A stretch of DNA of 8,946 nucleotides, taken from assembly GCA_964389805.1 (NCBI GenBank), contig CAYMFU010000172.1, positions 1 through 8,946 on the forward strand, given 5' to 3'. Each line of letters begins with the position of its first letter. Within the stretch, counting starts at the first letter, position 1. Below, one piece after another: positions 6,283-8,946 of this stretch. This stretch comes from JAGTVG01 sp964389805. Its GTDB lineage: Bacteria; Bacteroidota; Bacteroidia; Cytophagales; Cyclobacteriaceae. Position numbers and translations under genes: made by a program. The notes beneath the pieces are model-generated. The model ran no database searches and had not been told where the DNA came from. It was given only the letters and a program-made list of their open reading frames with translations.

Positions 6283-7209
6283 TTATTCATATTCTTCCAC
6301 AAACCTTTTACCCATTGATTTAACAGCCGAAACACTGAAAAATCCAGTGACTGGCTCACCATTCGTAACATTGAAAATATTTGTCGGCACATTTGCAAGT
6401 GGAACAGCCAATAATTCGGTAATACCTCCTGGACGGTTTGTCTGAACAGAAACCTCAAATAAATATGAAAAAGCCAGGTTTGTTAGCGAATGGATCTCTA
6501 CATATAAAGAATCTCCTGGAATATATGGAGAGATTATATCTCCGTTTTCGTCCTGATCATAGGGATTCACTCCAGTTCGAATAAATTTATTAAAAGCCAC
6601 TCCATCAACATTGTCTCCCCTACTGAATCCTGCATCAAATGCTATATTGATTTCACCTGGCTTACTCAGAAACTCACCGTTCTTATAGGCTTTTATCCAA
6701 TAGGTATCTCCAACCCCCATAAAATCACTTGCATAAAATTGTGCTAAATAAGATCCCTTTAAAATCGGATTGTCGGATGCCAGTCTAAAATCTATGCTAT
6801 CAATATCCGGTACCCGATTCATTTCACTAAAAGAACCAATCTGGAATCCATTGATTTTCACATCTAGTAAAAACCTCTCTCCTACTTCCCCCATATTTAT
6901 CGAATCATTGGGTGGCTGCCAAATATATTCTCCATCCGTAATTTCAGATTCGATAAAATCGAACTGATCTCCATTTTCTTTGATAACTCTAACCTCAGCT
7001 CCTTTTACCCCCGGCAAGGAATTATCCTCAAAATATGGCAGTGACATTTTTATCTTAATTACCTGAGGCTCATATTTATCGTTGATCCAAGCATCCACAA
7101 TTGTAACCTCCGGCGTCTCTTCTAATGTAACATCAATCATTTTCTCACAACCACTAAATATGATTAGTGTTAATAGATAAATCCCATATTTGTTAAATCG
7201 ACAATACAT
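6283..7209 (-). CDS. DUF4249-family outer-membrane-associated lipoprotein
   Basis: The 308-aa protein has a lipoprotein signal: a basic start (MYCRFNK), hydrophobic core YLLTLIIF, and lipobox FSGC with Cys21 as the acylated residue. The mature N-terminus CEKMIDVTLEETPEVTIVDA followed by WINDKYEP (41-48) and the beta-rich body (VKGAEVRVIKENG, ITDGEYIWQPP, YWIKAYKNGEF, VEIHSL, VNTFNVTNGEP-like end reading NIFNVTNGEPVTGFFSVSA) match the DUF4249 family of Bacteroidota. These proteins are usually encoded directly after a TonB-dependent receptor and are thought to be its surface or periplasmic accessory, by analogy with SusD; the molecular role is not established. The start codon lies 2 bp after the receptor's stop, so translation is probably coupled. 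The gene is convergent with the lactonase gene. Confidence 0.85.
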   Translation of the reverse strand: MYCRFNKYGIYLLTLIIFSGCEKMIDVTLEETPEVTIVDAWINDKYEPQVIKIKMSLPYFEDNSLPGVKGAEVRVIKENGDQFDFIESEITDGEYIWQPPNDSINMGEVGERFLLDVKINGFQIGSFSEMNRVPDIDSIDFRLASDNPILKGSYLAQFYASDFMGVGDTYWIKAYKNGEFLSKPGEINIAFDAGFSRGDNVDGVAFNKFIRTGVNPYDQDENGDIISPYIPGDSLYVEIHSLTNLAFSYLFEVSVQTNRPGGITELLAVPLANVPTNIFNVTNGEPVTGFFSVSAVKSMGKRFVEEYE

Positions 7210-7211
7210 AT

Positions 7212-8946
7212 CTAAAATTTGAAGTTATAGGATATTCCAGGTACTATGGTTCCAATTATTGAGAGCTGGGTCGCAAATGTTGGAATTGGTTCCCCAGGTA
7301 TGGGCCTATCTGTACCTTGTGAGAAATAAACGGAGAATGGGTTTTTATGAGCATATAAATTATATACACCAAAAACCCAATAGTCCCTGTATTTCTTCTC
7401 CTTACCTTTTCTATTATATTTTTTACTGTTTAAAGTAACTGCAAGGTCTAATCTATGATAATTTGGAATTCTCTGATTATTTCGTGATGAATAGTAATTA
7501 TAGGGAATAAGATAATCCTGAACTTCTAACCGTGTAGTAGGAAAAGTAGTTGGCGTACCTGATAGAAATGAAAAAGTAGAGGAGAAACTCCACCTCTCGT
7601 TTAGTTGATAAAAACCTGCAATTTTAAGATTATGTATTTGATCATATCGTGTAGGATACCATTCCCCATTATTGATTCCGGTTACCTGTAGTTTTGATCT
7701 ACCTAATGTATAACTGATCCAGCCCTGAAAGGCACCAGTTGTTTTTTCGAGGTATAATTCCAGACCGTATGATTTCCCCTGTCCGGAGAGTAATTCACCC
7801 TCAATATATTCGTTAACATATAATTGTGCTCCATCAATATATTCAATTTGATTCTGGCTCAATCTATAAAAGACCTCAGCAGAGATATTGATGACGTTTT
7901 GATTTCCTATATTTCTGAGATATCCCAGTCCAAATTGATTTCCTATTTCAGGCTTGATATTGTTTGTACTTGGGATCCAGATATCAAGAGGATTTGTCGC
8001 TGTGGTATTTGATATTAAATGTATGTTTTGAGATAAACGGTTATAAGATATTTTAAAGGAACTCGAAGCGTTTATCAAATAATCTATAGCAAACCTTGGT
8101 TCAAAATTTAAATAACTTTGGATCACTTCCCTATCACTCACACTATGTTGTGACCTGAGAAGCTTTCGTTTTCCAGGAATTATATTTTCATACTCATAAA
8201 TGTAACCAGGACCTAAATACATATACCCTGCAGCCCGTAATCCATATTTCAATATTATAGAAGTACCTATATTTTGCTGATTGCCTGCATAAAGATTCCA
8301 TTCAGCAGCATATTTTTTTGGGAGATGAACAACGCTTGAGTCAAAATTGCTAACGACCAATCCATCTGCAGGAGTAATAGAATAAAAATTAAACTCACCT
8401 CCAAAATCAAGGGTGTTATTTGTATTTATATAATAAGTAAACTGCGGCTTAAAAGAAGCTACCTGAATTCTGGCTTTCCACTCAATTCGATCAATCAGAT
8501 CGTCAAAGAATTCCAGATTATAATCATATTCACTGTAATTGATACCAAAATATGATAAGAACCGTCGGCTGAATAAATGATTCCATCGAAGTGACAGCAT
8601 TTTACTTCCCCAGTCAAATCCTTGAACTTCATTTACCTTAAAGATATCTCTTCCAAGGTAACCGGATAAAAAAAGCTTATTATTATCATTAATATCATAG
8701 TGCAAGTTCATTGAGAGATCATAGAAATAAAATTTACTTTCACTATCTAACTCTTCAAAGAAAGGTTTTGTTAATACGTCAATATAAGATCGTCTTCCAG
8801 TTAATATGAAAGAAGATTTATTTTTGACAATAGGTGCTTCAATAGATAATCTAGCGAAAATGGTTCCTAATCCACCGGCCATAGAAAATTTTTTATCATT
8901 ACCATTTTTCATTTTTATATCTAATATGGAAGAGATCCTACCTCCA
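7212..8946 (-). CDS. TonB-dependent receptor, C-terminal 577 residues (N-terminus beyond window)
   Basis: This is a partial gene. The frame stays open past the Met at 8912 to the window edge, and the residues before that Met (GGRISSILDIKM) are conserved plug-domain sequence, so the Met is internal. Visible residues: end of plug GGRISSILDIKMKNG (1-15), EAPIVKNKSSFILTGRRSYI (36-55), then a 22-stranded-barrel-type region rich in aromatic strands and loops, the family-typical GVYNLYAHKNPFSVYF (about 526-541), and the C-terminal PGISYNFKF ending in Phe, the BAM recognition signal. About 200 residues, including the signal peptide and the likely carboxypeptidase-regulatory-like domain and most of the plug, should lie outside. 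Such receptors import bulky ligands (siderophores, glycans, peptides) powered by TonB-ExbBD. Pairing with a DUF4249 protein rather than SusD sets it apart from canonical SusC; the ligand cannot be inferred. Confidence 0.92.
   Translation of the reverse strand, partial: GGRISSILDIKMKNGNDKKFSMAGGLGTIFARLSIEAPIVKNKSSFILTGRRSYIDVLTKPFFEELDSESKFYFYDLSMNLHYDINDNNKLFLSGYLGRDIFKVNEVQGFDWGSKMLSLRWNHLFSRRFLSYFGINYSEYDYNLEFFDDLIDRIEWKARIQVASFKPQFTYYINTNNTLDFGGEFNFYSITPADGLVVSNFDSSVVHLPKKYAAEWNLYAGNQQNIGTSIILKYGLRAAGYMYLGPGYIYEYENIIPGKRKLLRSQHSVSDREVIQSYLNFEPRFAIDYLINASSSFKISYNRLSQNIHLISNTTATNPLDIWIPSTNNIKPEIGNQFGLGYLRNIGNQNVINISAEVFYRLSQNQIEYIDGAQLYVNEYIEGELLSGQGKSYGLELYLEKTTGAFQGWISYTLGRSKLQVTGINNGEWYPTRYDQIHNLKIAGFYQLNERWSFSSTFSFLSGTPTTFPTTRLEVQDYLIPYNYYSSRNNQRIPNYHRLDLAVTLNSKKYNRKGKEKKYRDYWVFGVYNLYAHKNPFSVYFSQGTDRPIPGEPIPTFATQLSIIGTIVPGISYNFKF

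Noticed and set aside
7212..8912. Treating the receptor as a complete gene starting at the Met at 8912
   Set aside because: The frame continues to the window edge with conserved plug residues (GGRISSILDIK), so that Met is internal and the gene is cut by the window.
1..8946. CRISPR array, tRNA/rRNA genes, insertion sequence or phage genes
   Set aside because: No regularly spaced repeats, no tRNA-like clover-leaf arms, no transposase or integrase motifs, and no terminal inverted repeats were seen on either strand.

Overview
The window looks like chromosomal DNA from a member of the Bacteroidota. Four things point that way. A secreted protein carries a C-terminal type IX secretion (T9SS) sorting domain. 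A TonB-dependent receptor is paired with a DUF4249-type lipoprotein. A TAnnTTTG-type -7 promoter element can be seen, and starts lack strong Shine-Dalgarno sequences. The DNA is AT-rich. The T9SS domain favours a Cytophagia, Flavobacteriia, Sphingobacteriia or Marinilabiliales-like lineage over gut Bacteroides, but the exact taxon cannot be read from the sequence.

Layout, left to right. Positions 1-201 hold no complete gene; there are possible remnants of an upstream coding sequence and a plausible promoter. Next, on the + strand, comes a secreted CotH-family (atypical protein kinase fold) protein with a T9SS tail (202-1863). It is followed by a cytoplasmic APH-fold small-molecule kinase of the N-acetylhexosamine 1-kinase type (1949-3004). 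Then comes a tight three-gene run: a uroporphyrinogen-decarboxylase-superfamily protein with a zinc/methyltransferase-type HxC...C motif (3073-4233), a short-chain dehydrogenase/reductase (4245-5087), and a beta-propeller lactonase (5113-6264). The gaps are 11 and 25 bp, so these three probably form an operon, and the kinase 68 bp upstream may belong to it. On the - strand, convergent with this run, lie a DUF4249 lipoprotein (6283-7209) and the C-terminal 577 residues of a TonB-dependent receptor (7212-8946, N-terminus beyond the window). They are 2 bp apart and almost certainly co-transcribed, receptor first.

How the genes may work together. The kinase, oxidoreductase and sugar-lactonase-type propeller suggest metabolism of a sugar or sugar-like compound. 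The UROD-family protein could act as a methyl or corrinoid-type transferase, or as an uncharacterised decarboxylase-fold enzyme. This joint role is inference from neighbourhood only. The receptor/lipoprotein pair is a standard outer-membrane uptake module whose substrate is not readable from sequence. It is transcribed towards the other genes and need not be related to them.

I see no tRNA, rRNA, CRISPR array, insertion sequence or integrase. The most notable unexplained features are a nine-G homopolymer inside the CotH-like gene, a 13-bp near-perfect direct repeat ahead of the UROD-led operon, and the unusual kinase/UROD/SDR/lactonase gene combination.
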